A stretch of 64,000 nt of DNA from Myroides oncorhynchi (GTDB lineage: Bacteria; Bacteroidota; Bacteroidia; Flavobacteriales; Flavobacteriaceae), in NCBI RefSeq assembly GCF_020905415.1, contig NZ_JAJJMP010000001.1, positions 835,501 to 899,500 on the forward strand. The letters are read 5' to 3'. The notes beneath the pieces were generated by a model, which ran no database searches, was not told where the DNA came from, and was given only the letters and a program-made list of their open reading frames with translations. This document shows, in pieces, positions 18,021 through 26,094 of this stretch (positions are counted from its first letter, which is position 1; each line of letters starts with the position of its first letter). The translations under genes and the position numbers were made by a program.

Positions 18021-20020
18021 GATAGTTCTAATACTACTTTTTGATTTCTAAATATTTTTTGACCAGCTATTATAGACTGGTTCTTTATCTTACCTATACC
18101 TTTAATTTCTACCTTTAAACCTAAGTTTTCTAATAAAGGGACAGCATCCATCGCATACATTCCCCTTACATCAGGCATCACTTCAAGGTCTGCATTTACC
18201 TTATCATAATAATCTTTATAACTACTACGTACATCTGATGGCACTTCATCTATATTACTTAAACTAGTCGTCGTAGGCACATCTGTATAAATCTTCTGTG
18301 CAATACGTTTAAACACTGGTCCAGAAACATCCGCCCCATAATAACTCTTCGTTCTATCTGGTTTATGTATAATAACTATACATGAATACTTAGGATTATC
18401 TATAGGAAAATATCCTGCAAAAGAAGATGAATAATACATATCCTTTCCCTTACCTTTTCCATAATTTACCTGAGCAGTACCTGTTTTCCCTGCCATAGAA
18501 AAATTAGGAGAGCTCAATTTTCTTCCCGTCCCTTTTGTCACAACATTTGCAAGTACTGCTTGCACTTGGCTTATAACTTCAGGTGATGCTATTTGAGAAT
18601 TAATAACCTCAGGTTCAAACTTAACCACCGTTTTATTAAACTCTTTTACTTCTGACACGAACATGGGTTTTACCATTACTCCATTATTAGCTACCGCATT
18701 ATACAGCGTCAAGGTATGTAACGGCGTTATCGAAACTCCATAACCAAAAGCCATCCAAGGTAACGCTAATCCACTCCAACCTTTCTTTCCTGGTTTTGGC
18801 ATATAAGGTACTCCTCCTCCTTTAATAGGTAAATCTAAAGATCTATCTAACCACAACGTTCCTAAATAATTAGTAAACTCACTTGGTTTTTCTTTAAATC
18901 CTTCATTTACCGCTTGCGTTATCACTGTATTAGAAGAAACTTCTATTCCCCTTGCTAAAGAAATCTTACCATATCCTCCCCATTTAGAATCACGAACTCG
19001 AGCATTATAAAACTTAACTACTCCTTCGTTAGTATCATATACTCTAGCAGTATCACTTTTACCTTTCTCTAATAGTGCTAATAATGATGCCAACTTAAAT
19101 GTAGATCCTGGTTCGTGCTTTTCACCGATTGCATAATTAATCGTCTCATAGTAATTACCGCTTTCAGATCTCCCTAAATTAGAAATAGCTCTTATAGCAC
19201 CAGTCTCTACCTCCATTACTACCACACATCCATGATCTGCACTATAATACTCTAACTGTTTTAATAAAGCATGGTGCGCTATATCTTGAATATAAACATC
19301 TATAGTAGAGACGACATCTTGACCATCTATAGGTTCTATCTCATTTTCATCATTAATAGGCTTCCACTGATCCTTACCTAAACTCTGCATCTTACGACGT
19401 CCATCTACTCCACTTAAATAAGAAGTAAATGCCCCCTCTATACCTACCCTTGAGAATGTGTTATCCTCATTCTTTCTCTCATATCCTATCGTACGTTGAG
19501 CAATTCTACCTATTGGGTGTTGTCGTATTGTTTTCTGCAAAGAAATCAGTCCTCCTTTATAAGGACCTCTTTTAAGCAATGGAAAATTTTTAACTCGTAC
19601 ATATTGCGTATAACTTAAATCTTTTGCTATAAACACATATCTACTACCATTCTTTCTAGCCTTTCTAAGCATATTCTCATAATAGCTAGAAGGCTTATTA
19701 AACATCGCTCCCAATGAATCAGATAATGGTTTTACATTCCCATAAAAATCTTTCTCACTTGGAGCTACACCATCAAAACGAATTTCAAAGACCGGAACAG
19801 AAGTTGCTAATAAACTTCCATCTGACGAATACACATTCCCTCTATTAGCAGGAATATCTTCTATCTTAACTCTGGTTTTGTCTTGAGCTTTTGCTCTCAA
19901 TTCTTTTCCCTCTACCCCTTGAATTTGAATCAAGCGATAAATAATTCCTCCTGCAAACAATAAAACCATCGCAGAGATAAGATATATATTCACATAAATA
20001 TTTTTATTATTTAGCGCCAT
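18017..20020 (-). CDS. ftsI: Division-specific penicillin-binding protein FtsI (PBP3) with PASTA domain
   Basis: 667 residues. A class B PBP, the septal DD-transpeptidase working with FtsW. One N-terminal membrane helix (about 10-27), a PBP dimerisation domain (about 55-220) and a transpeptidase domain with the active-site triad: SxxK in GEKHEPGSTFKLAS, SxN in EVSSNTVIT, and KTG in MAGKTGTAQV. A single C-terminal PASTA domain (about 608-667, PDVRGMYAMDAVPLLENLG) follows; E. coli FtsI lacks it, but it is common in Bacteroidota and Firmicutes. Overlaps ftsL by 10 bases and murE by 4. Confidence 0.96.
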   Translation of the reverse strand: MALNNKNIYVNIYLISAMVLLFAGGIIYRLIQIQGVEGKELRAKAQDKTRVKIEDIPANRGNVYSSDGSLLATSVPVFEIRFDGVAPSEKDFYGNVKPLSDSLGAMFNKPSSYYENMLRKARKNGSRYVFIAKDLSYTQYVRVKNFPLLKRGPYKGGLISLQKTIRQHPIGRIAQRTIGYERKNEDNTFSRVGIEGAFTSYLSGVDGRRKMQSLGKDQWKPINDENEIEPIDGQDVVSTIDVYIQDIAHHALLKQLEYYSADHGCVVVMEVETGAIRAISNLGRSESGNYYETINYAIGEKHEPGSTFKLASLLALLEKGKSDTARVYDTNEGVVKFYNARVRDSKWGGYGKISLARGIEVSSNTVITQAVNEGFKEKPSEFTNYLGTLWLDRSLDLPIKGGGVPYMPKPGKKGWSGLALPWMAFGYGVSITPLHTLTLYNAVANNGVMVKPMFVSEVKEFNKTVVKFEPEVINSQIASPEVISQVQAVLANVVTKGTGRKLSSPNFSMAGKTGTAQVNYGKGKGKDMYYSSSFAGYFPIDNPKYSCIVIIHKPDRTKSYYGADVSGPVFKRIAQKIYTDVPTTTSLSNIDEVPSDVRSSYKDYYDKVNADLEVMPDVRGMYAMDAVPLLENLGLKVEIKGIGKIKNQSIIAGQKIFRNQKVVLELS

Positions 20021-20370
20021 AACTTATCCCAAATACTTTCTGTTTTTATTTCTTCTGTTACTTTAATCTTTGTTGCTGGCGTCTCTGAAGGAAGAATTCC
20101 ATCCTCCTCAAGATTCTTAGTAATAGTAGACTCCATCTTCAGTTCCATTAACTCAGATCTAGTATCAACGAATTCTGCCCGCAGCATCTTTACTTCATGA
20201 GTTAACTTCGCAATCTTAAATACTTTTGCCTCATAAGACTGTGTATTACCAATCAACAATAAACTCAAAATAATTATATAAATAATAAATGCCCAAGTCT
20301 TAGCTGAGTTCTCATTAACGAGAATCTTAGCCTTAATTATATCACCTGGACTATTTACTTTATTTTTCAT
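20011..20370 (-). CDS. ftsL: FtsL-like division protein
   Basis: 119 residues: a cytoplasmic N-terminus, one membrane helix (about 30-48, WAFIIYIIILSLLLIG), then a periplasmic coiled coil (about 55-95, heptad-like KIAKLTHEVKMLRAEF... SELMELKME). FtsL bridges FtsQ and the FtsWI synthase. Primary sequence is poorly conserved, so the call relies on topology and its position between rsmH and ftsI. It overlaps rsmH by 4 bases and ftsI by 10. Confidence 0.85.
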   Translation of the reverse strand: MKNKVNSPGDIIKAKILVNENSAKTWAFIIYIIILSLLLIGNTQSYEAKVFKIAKLTHEVKMLRAEFVDTRSELMELKMESTITKNLEEDGILPSETPATKIKVTEEIKTESIWDKLWR

Positions 20371-21281
20371 TTTTTCTCAGCAATTCTCAATTTTGCAGAA
20401 CGTGCTCTATTATTTACCGCAAGTTCCTCATCAGTTGGTATTATCAACTTACCTAATTGTTTCATTGGAACTTCAAATCTTCCATAGAAATCTTTCTCAG
20501 GCTCTCCTTCAAACATACCATTCTTCATAAATCGCTTTACTAAGCGATCTTCTAGTGAATGATATGATATAATACTTAATCGTCCCTCTGGCTTTAATAC
20601 CTCAAGACTCTGCATCAACATTTCTTTTAACACATCCATCTCTTGGTTCACCTCAATGCGAATCGCTTGATAAATTTGCGCCAAAATCTTAGCACTTTTG
20701 TGAGCTGGTAAGAATCTTGCCAACACTAATTTCAATTCATCCGTATTCTTTATTGGCTCTTCAGTTCTTGCTTTCACTATTGCATTAGCAAGAGAACCAG
20801 CATTCTTTAATTCACCATACATGTAAAACATGTTTCTCAAATCAGCTTCAGCGTACTCATTTACGACATTATATGCGGATATATCACCTGCTTGACTCAT
20901 CCTCATATCTAACTCTCCATCAAAACGAGTAGAGAATCCTCTCTCTGGAACATCAAACTGATGTGACGAAACACCTAAGTCTCCTAACACACCATCCACT
21001 TCATTTACTCCATAAAAACGCAAATAGCGTTTTAAATATCTAAAATTTTGATTTATCAAAGTAAACCTTGGGTCATCAATAGCATTTGCCAACGCATCTT
21101 CATCTTGATCAAAAGCGAACAGTTTCCCCTCACTACCTAGTCGACTAAGTATCTCCTTTGAGTGTCCCCCTCCACCGAAAGTAACATCTACATATATTCC
21201 ATTTGGATCCGTTATTAATCCATCAATACTTTCCGTCAACAAAACGGGTCTGTGATATCCGTATTCTTCTTTACTCATCAA
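20367..21281 (-). CDS. rsmH: 16S rRNA (cytosine(1402)-N(4))-methyltransferase
   Basis: 304 residues, normal for RsmH (MraW), which methylates N4 of C1402 in the decoding centre. It shows YHRPVLLTESI at the N-terminus, the SAM motif VDVTFGGGGHSKEIL, GVLGDLGVSSHQFD, ERGFSTRFDGELDMRM and IRIEVNQEMD, and the catalytic-domain ISYHSLEDRLVKRF. The start is ATGATG, so initiation could be one codon later. It overlaps mraZ by 11 bases and ftsL by 4. Confidence 0.97.
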   Translation of the reverse strand: MMSKEEYGYHRPVLLTESIDGLITDPNGIYVDVTFGGGGHSKEILSRLGSEGKLFAFDQDEDALANAIDDPRFTLINQNFRYLKRYLRFYGVNEVDGVLGDLGVSSHQFDVPERGFSTRFDGELDMRMSQAGDISAYNVVNEYAEADLRNMFYMYGELKNAGSLANAIVKARTEEPIKNTDELKLVLARFLPAHKSAKILAQIYQAIRIEVNQEMDVLKEMLMQSLEVLKPEGRLSIISYHSLEDRLVKRFMKNGMFEGEPEKDFYGRFEVPMKQLGKLIIPTDEELAVNNRARSAKLRIAEKK

Positions 21282-21726
21282 AATTAATATTACTCATTAC
21301 GTCTTGAGCCAACTCACCAAAATCAAAATCTTCTCCATCCAATGTAGCCTCATACAACTTCTTATCCCATATTTCCATTATATTCACCTTAGACGAAAAA
21401 ACAATATCCTTACTAACCTTAGCAAAATCAATTAAATCTTTTGCTATCAAAAGACGTCCTGCATCATCAATCTCTACATTTTTAACCCCTGCCATGAAAC
21501 GTCGAATAAATGCGTCATTTTTTTTATCAAAAGGATTTAACCGTCCTATCTTCTCCATCATTCTATTCCACTCCGCCATAGGCCATAACTCCAAGCAACA
21601 TTCAAACACTGAACGCTTTAAAACAAAACCATCAGACATAGCAGGCAACTGCTTCTTTAGAGAAGCAGGAACCAACACCCTTCCTTTAGCGTCTATTTTA
21701 CATTCGTATGTCCCAATTATTGCCAT
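21271..21726 (-). CDS. mraZ: Transcriptional regulator MraZ
   Basis: 151 residues, two AbrB-like SpoVT domains in tandem (about 5-50 with YECKIDAKGRVLVPASLKK, and about 80-125 with EIDDAGRLLIAKDL). MraZ forms a ring-shaped oligomer and represses the dcw operon by binding short direct repeats before its own gene. Exactly such repeats are present at 21771-21800 over the promoter. First gene of the 15.7-kb operon; its 3' end overlaps rsmH by 11 bases. Confidence 0.96.
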   Translation of the reverse strand: MAIIGTYECKIDAKGRVLVPASLKKQLPAMSDGFVLKRSVFECCLELWPMAEWNRMMEKIGRLNPFDKKNDAFIRRFMAGVKNVEIDDAGRLLIAKDLIDFAKVSKDIVFSSKVNIMEIWDKKLYEATLDGEDFDFGELAQDVMSNINFDE

Positions 21727-21754
21727 CTATACACACCTATAAATATAATCTTAG

Positions 21755-21762
21755 CAAATGTA
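21755..21762 (-). promoter_or_regulatory. Promoter -7 element of the dcw operon
   Basis: Minus-strand TACATTTG, an exact TAnnTTTG match, 28 bases before the mraZ start. The matching -33 region falls inside the MraZ boxes just upstream. Confidence 0.75.
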
Positions 21763-21770
21763 GTCATTTT

Positions 21771-21800
21771 TTTACCACAATTTACCACTTTTTCCCACTT
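21771..21800 (-). promoter_or_regulatory. Three tandem MraZ boxes
   Basis: Three abutting 10-mers read on the minus strand as AAGTGGGAAA, AAGTGGTAAA and TTGTGGTAAA. MraZ binding sites are known as three or four GTGG/TGGG repeats with a 10-bp period upstream of mraZ. The array sits 9 bases upstream of the -7 element and covers the -33 position, so bound MraZ would block RNA polymerase. Confidence 0.85.
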
Positions 21801-22039
21801 TGTTAATAAGTTTTACATCCTAAAGCTAATATTTCAAGTATACAGGGTAATCAGCTGATTAATAGTCATTAATTTTAAAAAGCAATTCGCATTTTAAACA
21901 ACTATTTTTAAGTACAAACCCCACTTATTAATTGAATTAAATTGACAAAATCACCTTCAAAAAAAGACTCAAAATAATTAAATTATTCTCACAGGTGTAA
22001 ATTATTCCCTCATTTAAAATTTTTTACTATATAAAACCG
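21801..22039. other. Divergent promoter spacer between mraZ and the hydrolase gene
   Basis: AT-rich noncoding DNA that, with the flanking promoters, makes up the 352-base gap between the two divergent genes. Apart from the mraZ control region and the plus-strand promoter at 22040 I see no gene or strong hairpin. Confidence 0.5.
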
Positions 22040-22047
22040 TATATTTG
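22040..22047 (+). promoter_or_regulatory. Promoter -7 element of the hydrolase-engB operon
   Basis: TATATTTG 31 bases before the ATG at 22079; exact TAnnTTTG match. Confidence 0.65.
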
Positions 22048-22078
22048 TGGGAATTTAAAAATCGCATTTAGAAACTAC

Positions 22079-22846
22079 ATGGAGCGAACTTTAAAAGAAG
22101 ATGGTAAATTCCGTTTTGTTGAAATTGGTGAAGGAACACCAATTGTCATCCTACACGGATTAATGGGAGGTCTGAGCAATTTTGATGGTGTTACGAACTT
22201 TTTCCCAAAAGAAGGTTACAAAGTAGTTCTTCCAGAACTTCCGCTTTACACTAACAGTATTTTAAAAACTAATGTAAAGGCTTTCGCTAAATTTGTAAAA
22301 GATTTTATAGACAAAAGAGGATATAAAAAAGTTATTCTGCTAGGTAATTCACTTGGTGGACACATTGCGCTATATTTTTCTAAATTATATCCAGAATACC
22401 TTCATGCTATGATTTTGACAGGAAGCTCTGGTCTGTATGAAAGTGCTATGGGGGATAGTTATCCTAAAAGAGGTGACTATGAATATATCAAGAAAAAAGC
22501 AGAAGATGTTTTTTATCATCCTGAAATAGCTACAAAAGAACTTGTTGATGAAGTATTCGCTACTGTTAACGATCGTATGAAAGTTATAAAAACTATTACT
22601 ATCGCAAAAAGCGCTATTAGACATAACATGTCTAAAGACTTACCTAAAATACAAGTCCCAACTTGTTTAATATGGGGTAGAAATGACAAAGTAACTCCAC
22701 CTGAAGTTGCTATAGAATTTCATGAATTACTACCTGATTCTGACCTTTACTGGATCGAAGAATGTGGACATGCTGCTATGATGGAACACCCTGATCAGTT
22801 TAATGTATTATTAAACGATTGGTTTATTAAAAGAAATATCAAATAA
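22079..22846 (+). CDS. Alpha/beta-fold hydrolase
   Basis: 255 residues with the complete alpha/beta hydrolase pattern: oxyanion-hole strand VILHGLMGG (24-31 region), nucleophile elbow GNSLGGH with Ser91, acid in [11 protein letters not shown], and catalytic His in [14 protein letters not shown]. It lacks a signal peptide, so it acts in the cytoplasm; substrate is not evident. It is followed after a single base by engB and is probably cotranscribed with it from the TATATTTG promoter at 22040. This pair, divergent from mraZ, links it loosely to growth functions only by position. Confidence 0.88.
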   Translation: MERTLKEDGKFRFVEIGEGTPIVILHGLMGGLSNFDGVTNFFPKEGYKVVLPELPLYTNSILKTNVKAFAKFVKDFIDKRGYKKVILLGNSLGGHIALYFSKLYPEYLHAMILTGSSGLYESAMGDSYPKRGDYEYIKKKAEDVFYHPEIATKELVDEVFATVNDRMKVIKTITIAKSAIRHNMSKDLPKIQVPTCLIWGRNDKVTPPEVAIEFHELLPDSDLYWIEECGHAAMMEHPDQFNVLLNDWFIKRNIK

Positions 22847-22847
22847 A

Positions 22848-23468
22848 ATGAAAATAAATACAGCTGAATTTATTGTTAGTAACTCTGACGCTAAGTTGTG
22901 TCCTAATGAACCTATCCCTGAATACGCATTCATCGGTAGATCTAATGTAGGTAAGTCTTCTTTAATCAATATGCTTACTAACCAAAAGAACTTAGCAAAG
23001 ACTTCTTCTAGACCAGGTAAAACACAACTAATAAACCACTTTAAGATTAATTCTAATTGGTACTTAGTCGATTTACCAGGATATGGATATGCTAAAGTAT
23101 CAAAGAAAACGAAAGCTGTATTCCAAAAGTTTATTACTGACTACTTTGAGAAAAGAGAACAACTAGTAAGTGCCTTTGTACTTGTAGATATAAGACACGA
23201 AGCTCAGAAGATTGACTTAGAATTTATGCAATACTTAGGTGAAACAGAAGTTCCATTCTCTATCATCTTTACTAAAGCGGATAAAGTAGGTAAACAAAAA
23301 GTCAATGGGCTAATCGCTGACTATAGAAAAAAGATGTTAGCTGATAATTGGGAGGAAATGCCACCTTGCTTTATCACATCTGCTGAAGGTAAGATAGGAA
23401 GAGACGAGGTACTAGATTACATTGAAGAAATCAATGTGGAGATGTTCAAAAATCAAAACTTTATATAA
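22848..23468 (+). CDS. engB: Ribosome biogenesis GTP-binding protein EngB/YsxC
   Basis: 206 residues. EngB is an essential small GTPase needed for late 50S subunit assembly. All G motifs are visible: G1 [15 protein letters not shown]2 region [14 protein letters not shown]3 [12 protein letters not shown]4 TKADK and G5 ITSAEGKIG. It starts 2 bases after the hydrolase stop, and a terminator follows directly. Confidence 0.96.
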   Translation: MKINTAEFIVSNSDAKLCPNEPIPEYAFIGRSNVGKSSLINMLTNQKNLAKTSSRPGKTQLINHFKINSNWYLVDLPGYGYAKVSKKTKAVFQKFITDYFEKREQLVSAFVLVDIRHEAQKIDLEFMQYLGETEVPFSIIFTKADKVGKQKVNGLIADYRKKMLADNWEEMPPCFITSAEGKIGRDEVLDYIEEINVEMFKNQNFI

Positions 23469-23471
23469 TAT

Positions 23472-23500
23472 AAAAAACTGCCCTGATTAGGCAGTTTTTT
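23472..23500 (+). terminator. Terminator after engB
   Basis: An 11-bp stem (23472-23482 with 23490-23500) with an eight-T run, 3 bases after the engB stop. Confidence 0.9.
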
Positions 23501-23696
23501 TTGTATCTATACTAAAGTTTTCCTTTATGTTATTATCTAATTCTCCAACTATTTCCTTGCCTATCCAGAGAAGTATCCGTGCAGTATACTTGCTCAAACC
23601 CCAGTATATACAAGACAATCGGCACTAAATCCGCTACAACTCCACTAGCATCTAAAAATGGCACCACTCAAAGCCTTATTTTTAATTTCACAATCA

Positions 23697-24353
23697 CTAG
23701 ATGTAATATTCATTGACAGTAATAATACCTGCTCTTATAGCATAGCGAGTAGCATCGTAAACATTACTCACCCCAAGCTTCTTAAAAATATTCTTTCGAT
23801 GTGTGATTACAGTATGACTACTAATGCTACGATCTGCAGCTATTTCTTTAGTCATCTTACCTGAAGCTATCTCTTTTAATATCTCACGCTCAGCATTGGT
23901 TAACACTTGCCCCACTTTCAGAATACTATCTTGATGTTCATCCAGCTTCTTCATTATCCAAGGTGCAAGATAAGCTTCCTTAGAAATGGTTTTAAAAATA
24001 CCTTCCTTGATATGTTCTAATTTATCATTTTGGAAGACAATATTAAAAGCAGAGATTCGATTAGACAAAAACTGTTTTAGCCATAGCTCATTTAACTCAC
24101 TAAAGAATAATAACCATTGTGACTTCTCACTTTGCTCTCGCAGTAAGAGTAACAACTCTGTTTGCTTCTCTAGACATTTACTGAACGGGTCTACAATAAT
24201 AACCGCATTAGGATTCCTCAGTAGATAACTCTTTAAGCCCATTAAATCATCAATCTCAATAATACTCACTTCGCCTACGCAAACCTCTTTAATAAGCCCT
24301 TGTAAAGCATAACGGGTAATCTCTTGACTTTCTACAATCCCTATATTTAACAT
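23697..24353 (-). CDS. LuxR-type response regulator with degenerate receiver
   Basis: 218 residues. The C-terminal 65 residues are a clear LuxR/NarL helix-turn-helix (LTNAEREILKEIASGKMTKEIA... SSHTVITHRKNIFKKLGVSN). The N-terminal 130 residues resemble a CheY-like receiver: a candidate phospho-acceptor Asp55 in VIIVDPF, but only one acidic residue (Glu8) where two are usual, and no lysine after the fifth strand. It may thus work without phosphorylation. It lies just downstream of a SusD gene but behind a terminator, with its own -7 element (24424-24431) and a dyad in the leader, so it could control the neighbouring SusC/SusD pair. That link is inferred. Confidence 0.85.
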   Translation of the reverse strand: MLNIGIVESQEITRYALQGLIKEVCVGEVSIIEIDDLMGLKSYLLRNPNAVIIVDPFSKCLEKQTELLLLLREQSEKSQWLLFFSELNELWLKQFLSNRISAFNIVFQNDKLEHIKEGIFKTISKEAYLAPWIMKKLDEHQDSILKVGQVLTNAEREILKEIASGKMTKEIAADRSISSHTVITHRKNIFKKLGVSNVYDATRYAIRAGIITVNEYYI

Positions 24354-24382
24354 CCTTATTCCCTTAAGTTAACTCCTTCATT

Positions 24383-24403
24383 TATCTATTATTAGAATAG
24401 ATA
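24383..24403 (-). promoter_or_regulatory. Dyad in the LuxR-gene leader, possible operator
   Basis: TATCTATT (24383-24390) and AATAGATA (24396-24403) are perfect inverted repeats with a 5-base spacer. They lie between the -7 element and the start codon, a position suited to autoregulation or a leader hairpin. No T run follows, so it is unlikely to be a terminator. Confidence 0.35.
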
Positions 24404-24423
24404 ACCTTATTAATATTCTGTTA

Positions 24424-24431
24424 CAAAAATA
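24424..24431 (-). promoter_or_regulatory. Promoter -7 element of the LuxR-type gene
   Basis: Minus-strand TATTTTTG fits TAnnTTTG; 70 bases before the start codon. Confidence 0.45.
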
Positions 24432-24477
24432 CACAACTTTTCTAGTATTAATATAACGCAAACTGACCATATATTAA

Positions 24478-24517
24478 AAAAGGTCACTCTTAACTATAAA
24501 ATTAAGAGCAACCTTTT
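24478..24517 (-). terminator. Terminator after the susD-like gene
   Basis: A 16-base stem with two internal mismatches (24478-24493 with 24502-24517), T-rich on the minus strand after the stem, about 37 bases past the susD stop. Confidence 0.7.
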
Positions 24518-24553
24518 ATGTAAATAAACGCTAACTAATTCTTTATTTTTTCC

Positions 24554-26080
24554 TTATTTATAAAGGTTCCCATTTTCGATCTCTTCTACTTCTGGAATTC
24601 TAAATAAGTAATTCACACTATTAGGAACAAAAGAAGACTTGTCTGAGAAACTAATTATTCTATGTCCTTGTGGTAATAATTCAACTGTTACTTGACTTAC
24701 CTTACCTTGGCTATCCATTACTTCATAAGTATAAGGAACTAACTTATCTTGAGGGTATAGCTTTCTTTCTACAGCCAACTTGTTACGCACAATATCCACT
24801 CGTGAAAATCCTTCACCAAACAATTCTTTTCTTCTCTCTATCCAGATTTCATCAAGAAGAGCTTGTCCACTTAATCCATTCACTTCTTTAGCACCTCTTG
24901 CTATTTTTAAAACATTCAAAGTATTAATAGCATCAGCTTGTCCTAATCTAGCTTTAGCTTCTGCACTTATAAGATACATCTCTGATGAACGCATTAAAAC
25001 GATATCTGCTATACGACCAGCTTTAAACTTAAACTTAGCATAACGCATATAAGCGACATCTCTCGTCTTTGGAGAAGTATTAGAGGGATCTGGAGCCCAG
25101 TAAATCATACTTTTTCTATAATCCCCTTCATCAAATAATTCTTTAAAATAAGGATCAGTATTAAAACTGAAATAATAACTCTCTTTTGATGTTACATCTA
25201 AATAGTTAAATTGATAAGAAGCCCCACTTTGTTCTGATGTCTGTTGATGTCCCCATATCCACTCTACATTACTAGAGTCGTTAAAACCACTCTTATAATC
25301 ATCTTCAGACATCAATTGACCATACTTGTTCAACACTGCCTCTGCATAAAAATTAGCTTTTTCCCAATTCTGAGTATACAAATAAGCACGTGCCAACAAC
25401 CCTTGTACTACAGTCTTGTCAAGCTTATACTTAAGATTTCTCTTATAAGTCTCAGGTATTAAAGATAATGCTTCTTCTAAATCTGAAATTGCTTGTTTAT
25501 ACACTTCTGTAACCGTAGCTGCTGATGCAGGAACTGTACTAGGTGTAGTTGCAGTCAAATAAATAGGTCCTACTAGAGCATTAGGATTTACATCTATAGC
25601 TAATGCATAACTAGATGCTAAGTGTAAATACATAAACCCTCTCAAAGCTAACGCTTGACCTCGTACTCGTTGTTTTTCATTCACACTACCTTCCGAGGCA
25701 AATACTTTATCTATTACATTATTTGCATTATCAATAGTTTTATACGTAAGATTCCAACTAAACGCATTCGTTCCACCACGATTATAAAGAGCTGTGAAGG
25801 CATAATGGCTACTAAATCCATACATATTATTCACCACTACATCATTCCCCATGGCATCGTTTGTTCTTAAAAATGCCCCATATCCAGGATTAGCATAAGT
25901 ACTATAAGAATCCATAAGATTAGCCCATGTACCAATCAAGACCTTGTCATTACCCTCTACTGTAGTAAAAACATTCTCATTAGACACTGCATTTGTAGGG
26001 TCTGTATCTAAAGAACAAGAAGTCATTCCAATAGAAAATAGAACACTAAACGCTATATATTTAAAAATTGTTTTTTTCAT
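24554..26080 (-). CDS. RagB/SusD family outer-membrane lipoprotein
   Basis: 508 residues. SusD-like proteins are surface lipoproteins that cap a SusC transporter and capture the ligand. There is a lipoprotein signal with lipobox ending MTSC (Cys22), then the SusD-like helical TPR region (ALALRGFMYLHLASSYA, LLARAYLYTQNWEKA) and the C-terminal family segment LMRSSEMYLISAEAKARLGQ... IWIERRKELFGEGFSRVDIVR. It follows the SusC gene by 14 bases. No glycosidase, sulfatase or peptidase is nearby, so the ligand (glycan, peptide or other) cannot be told. Confidence 0.94.
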   Translation of the reverse strand: MKKTIFKYIAFSVLFSIGMTSCSLDTDPTNAVSNENVFTTVEGNDKVLIGTWANLMDSYSTYANPGYGAFLRTNDAMGNDVVVNNMYGFSSHYAFTALYNRGGTNAFSWNLTYKTIDNANNVIDKVFASEGSVNEKQRVRGQALALRGFMYLHLASSYALAIDVNPNALVGPIYLTATTPSTVPASAATVTEVYKQAISDLEEALSLIPETYKRNLKYKLDKTVVQGLLARAYLYTQNWEKANFYAEAVLNKYGQLMSEDDYKSGFNDSSNVEWIWGHQQTSEQSGASYQFNYLDVTSKESYYFSFNTDPYFKELFDEGDYRKSMIYWAPDPSNTSPKTRDVAYMRYAKFKFKAGRIADIVLMRSSEMYLISAEAKARLGQADAINTLNVLKIARGAKEVNGLSGQALLDEIWIERRKELFGEGFSRVDIVRNKLAVERKLYPQDKLVPYTYEVMDSQGKVSQVTVELLPQGHRIISFSDKSSFVPNSVNYLFRIPEVEEIENGNLYK

Positions 26081-26094
26081 GATTACTTAATTCT

